A DNA stretch of 7,703 nucleotides. Origin: Legionellaceae bacterium UBA2794. Lineage in GTDB: Bacteria > Pseudomonadota > Gammaproteobacteria > Legionellales > Legionellaceae. The notes beneath the pieces are model-generated. The model saw only the letters and a program-made list of their open reading frames with translations. It was not told the origin of the DNA and ran no database searches. This document shows, piece by piece, positions 5,698-7,703 of this stretch; position 1 is the first letter of the stretch, and each line of letters starts with the position of its first letter. Location: NCBI GenBank assembly GCA_002352055.1, contig DEHS01000060.1, positions 16,150 through 23,852 of the forward strand. Reading direction: 5' to 3'. Position numbers and translations under genes: made by a program.

Positions 5698-7062
5698 ATG
5701 CATGGTGATTTATTTTTAGTAACACATTGTGATCGAGCAATTCCCTTATATTTAATTTCTCAAACTCAATGGGAAGAAAGTAAGGATGCATTTGCTGCGG
5801 TAGAACGTAATTATTTTGCGATACGTCAATTTAAAGGAAAGATAGGCGATTGCTGTCTCATGAATAACGCAGATGGCGTAGTGGAAAAAGCCTACATTGG
5901 TTCAGGTGCCGGGAGCCAGGAGCTGGCATTGGCAAATGCCGCAATGTTATTACCTCCCGGAAATTATCAACTCCAGGAGCCGCTTAATCAAGATGCTGCT
6001 GTAAATTGGGCTTTGGCACAATATCGATTTGTTCCGTATAAAAAAGTCGATATTTTACCTCGATGTTTATTAGTAGAAAAAGAGCAACTCAAACAGATAT
6101 CCCCTCTTACTGAGTCTTTGTTCCTGGTGCGAGATTTAATTAATAAACCTGCCAATGACATGGGGCCTGAACATTTAGCTGAGACGATGACCCAATTAGC
6201 GAAAACGTACCATGCTCATTTCGAGGAATGGGTGGGAGATGGGTTGCTGGCCAATAACTTTCCCGCAATTCATGCGGTAGGTCGTGCGTCCCAGGCAGCA
6301 CCAAGATTGTTGTCCTTAACCTGGGGTAAAGAACAACATCCCCGCATTACTCTTGTAGGAAAAGGAGTGTGTTTTGACAGCGGGGGACTGGATATTAAGA
6401 CCTCTGCTGGCATGCGTATTATGAAAAAAGATATGGGCGGTGCTGCTCATGTCATTGGGTTGGCTCAATGGATTATGGCTCAGGGTTTACCGATACGATT
6501 GCAAGTATTGATACCGGCAGTAGAAAATTCTATTGGACCTGATTCATTCAGACCGGGTGATATTCTAACGATGCGAAATGGGATTACTGTTGAAATTGAT
6601 AATACCGATGCAGAGGGACGATTAGTGCTCGCAGATGCTCTGGTTAAAGCATGTGAAGAGAAGCCTGATTTGCTTATTGATTTTGCTACTTTAACAGGTG
6701 CAGCACGGGTGGCTGTTGGAACCGAAATAGCTGCAATGTTTTGTAATGATGAGACATTAGCGTCAGAATTAACGAGTGCTTCTGCGCTCACTGGAGATCC
6801 GGTTTGGCGTATGCCGCTTCATTCTGGATACGAGGATCTTCTTAATTCAAATGTTGCTGATCTGACCAATTCAAGCCCCTCCCCTTATGCAGGTGCAATT
6901 GTTGCTGCTTTATTTTTACAGCGATTTGTTACTCCATCCACACCCTGGTTGCATTTTGATATCATGTGTTGGAATGTTGCGAATAGACCTGGCAAACCGG
7001 AGGGTGGTGAAGCAATGGGATTTAGGGCAGTTGTTGCCTATTTAAAAAAAGTTTATGGATAA
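5698..7062 (+). CDS. Leucyl aminopeptidase family protein (peptidase M17)
   Basis: Cytosolic two-metal aminopeptidase releasing N-terminal residues from peptides, likely hexameric as in the family. Seen: 454 residues with a complete M17 catalytic domain. Metal ligands are K222 and D227 in VGKGVCFDSGG, D245 in KKDMGG, and D304 and E306 in NTDAEGR. Catalytic K234 (LDIKTSAGM) and R308 are also present. The C-terminal EGGEAMGFRAVVAYL is typical. The N-terminal domain (about 1-130) is poorly conserved and the protein is shorter than E. coli PepA (503), so I do not assign pepA. It may be a second M17 enzyme beside a canonical PepA elsewhere. The start is supported by AAGGA (5685-5689) inside the murJ end, 8 nt before the ATG. 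The 4-bp gap suggests translational coupling to murJ. E. coli PepA also binds DNA; nothing here shows that role. Confidence 0.93.
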   Translation: MHGDLFLVTHCDRAIPLYLISQTQWEESKDAFAAVERNYFAIRQFKGKIGDCCLMNNADGVVEKAYIGSGAGSQELALANAAMLLPPGNYQLQEPLNQDAAVNWALAQYRFVPYKKVDILPRCLLVEKEQLKQISPLTESLFLVRDLINKPANDMGPEHLAETMTQLAKTYHAHFEEWVGDGLLANNFPAIHAVGRASQAAPRLLSLTWGKEQHPRITLVGKGVCFDSGGLDIKTSAGMRIMKKDMGGAAHVIGLAQWIMAQGLPIRLQVLIPAVENSIGPDSFRPGDILTMRNGITVEIDNTDAEGRLVLADALVKACEEKPDLLIDFATLTGAARVAVGTEIAAMFCNDETLASELTSASALTGDPVWRMPLHSGYEDLLNSNVADLTNSSPSPYAGAIVAALFLQRFVTPSTPWLHFDIMCWNVANRPGKPEGGEAMGFRAVVAYLKKVYG

Positions 7063-7073
7063 AGGAGAACTTT

Positions 7074-7388
7074 ATGTTTATTAGATTTAGCACTGATGCT
7101 TATGAAAATATTACTTATTTTAGCTCAGTTGGCACGCAGTTAATCAAGCTCATGGGCCACAGTGGTTCTGTGCCTGGAGCTATTAAGTCCGTTGATCTTC
7201 CGGAGGCGCTTGAAAATTTACAAAAGGGTTTAAATCAGCAACCGCAGACAACTTCAATTGATAAAGAGGACGAGAGGGAACCTGAGATTAGTTTAGTTAA
7301 ACGAGCTGTTCCCTTGATCAATTTATTACAAGCTGCTATTAAAAAAGAATGTGATGTTTTATGGGCAGCAGCTAATTCCCCAGGATAA
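7074..7388 (+). CDS. DUF1840 family protein
   Basis: Small 104-residue protein of unknown function. Seen: an N-terminal strand-rich part MFIRFSTDAYENITYF, then SVGTQLIKLMGHSG and PGAIKSVDLPEALENLQKGL, a charged linker (DKEDEREPE), and a C-terminal helix SLVKRAVPLINLLQAAIKK ending CDVLWAA. This matches what I recall of DUF1840: a G-x-QLLxLxG motif, a variable acidic linker, then VSLxxRAxPLxxLLxxA and a WG/WA end. It has a strong ribosome-binding site AAAGGAG (7061-7067), overlapping the aminopeptidase stop, 6 nt before the ATG. The 11-bp gap makes it the third gene of the murJ cluster. No signal peptide or membrane segment; probably cytosolic. Confidence 0.85.
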   Translation: MFIRFSTDAYENITYFSSVGTQLIKLMGHSGSVPGAIKSVDLPEALENLQKGLNQQPQTTSIDKEDEREPEISLVKRAVPLINLLQAAIKKECDVLWAAANSPG

Positions 7389-7440
7389 ATTAATCTGTCT
7401 ATCCGAGAATTACAAATATCAGGGAATGAAAGTGAGGTGC

Positions 7441-7703
7441 CTAATCAATATTATGAGTATGCAATTCACACCCATTTCCCCGATATTCTTTATAATGAAT
7501 TCTGCTTAATTCTTTTTTTTGTTCACTGTTAGGTACTAATTCGATTATTCGTTTAAAACGGATATAAAAAGAAGGTATCTCATCAGCAAGATTTACCAGA
7601 ATATCATTAAATCCTCTTGGTTCGTTGCCAAAGCCAATTTGCACTGGAGGAGGCGGCTCTGGTCCCTCTCCCTGAAGATTATGGGGAATAAAACTGTCAT
7701 CAC
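7441..7703 (-). CDS. Unrecognised protein, C-terminal end (5' partial, runs off the right edge)
   Basis: On the - strand the frame is open from the window edge to TAG (7443-7441), giving 86 visible residues. The GTG at 7644-7642 could be mistaken for a start, but the frame continues upstream without a stop (DDSFIPHNLQGEGPEPPPP), so it is read as an internal Val. Seen: a Gly/Pro/Glu-rich linker GEGPEPPPP, then a compact acidic/aromatic segment FNDILVNLADEIPSFYIRFKRIIEL and a polar tail ending CELHTHNID. No family was recognised and no membrane segment is visible. It converges on the DUF1840 gene with 52 bp between stop codons and no clear terminator hairpin. The composition suits a multi-domain or secreted protein, but this cannot be settled from the fragment. 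Confidence 0.6.
   Translation of the reverse strand, partial: DDSFIPHNLQGEGPEPPPPVQIGFGNEPRGFNDILVNLADEIPSFYIRFKRIIELVPNSEQKKELSRIHYKEYRGNGCELHTHNID

Noticed and set aside
6480..6791. 103-residue Ser/Ala-rich frame on the - strand
   Set aside because: Antisense to the conserved catalytic core of the M17 aminopeptidase; its length reflects the codon pattern of that gene.
7642..7644. GTG as the start of a 67-residue - strand protein
   Set aside because: The frame extends upstream without a stop to the window edge, and the bases before the GTG encode a proline-rich linker rather than a Shine-Dalgarno.
1..7703. tRNA genes, CRISPR arrays, insertion sequences
   Set aside because: No tRNA cloverleaf with a CCA-adjacent acceptor, no regularly spaced DNA repeats and no transposase-like protein were seen on either strand.

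Overview
The window looks like chromosomal DNA from a Legionella species (Gammaproteobacteria, Legionellales), though probably not a stock L. pneumophila sequence. The main evidence is gene order and protein content. There is the C-terminal half of an EnhC-like Sel1-repeat protein, then a standalone gene that resembles a Dot/Icm effector, then rpsT (ribosomal protein S20) divergent from murJ (mviN). From memory, L. pneumophila has the same order around enhC: two small effector genes, rpsT and mviN. The coding DNA is moderately AT-rich, and the intergenic DNA around the effector candidate is strongly AT-rich.

Layout from left to right. (1) Positions 1-1871, + strand: the 3' part of a periplasmic Sel1-repeat protein (EnhC-like). 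It is open at the left edge, so the first ATG seen is an internal methionine. (2) Positions 1872-2225: a 354-bp AT-rich gap with a GC-rich hairpin, a second 9-bp inverted repeat and probably the promoter of the next gene. (3) Positions 2226-3563, + strand: a 445-residue protein I cannot name. Its N-terminal half has a His...Cys arrangement that suggests a circularly permuted papain-like (NlpC/P60, LRAT or PPPDE-type) fold, and its C-terminus carries an acidic patch like a Dot/Icm secretion signal. (4) Positions 3564-3715: a short convergent gap with a hairpin over the effector stop codon and an intrinsic terminator for rpsT. (5) Positions 3716-3982, - strand: rpsT with a GTG start. (6) Positions 3983-4121: a divergent promoter region where the rpsT and murJ -35 elements appear to overlap. 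(7) Positions 4122-7388, + strand: a tight three-gene cluster of murJ (lipid II flippase), an M17 leucyl aminopeptidase and a DUF1840 protein, with gaps of 4 and 11 bp. (8) Positions 7441-7703, - strand: the C-terminal end of an unrecognised protein that runs off the right edge.

Functionally, the window puts envelope biogenesis (MurJ and the EnhC-like protein, both tied to peptidoglycan) and basic housekeeping (S20, aminopeptidase) around a small variable island holding the effector candidate. The cluster from murJ onward reads as one transcription unit. The effector candidate has its own AT-rich upstream region and probably its own promoter. No tRNA, insertion sequence, CRISPR array or attachment site was seen.
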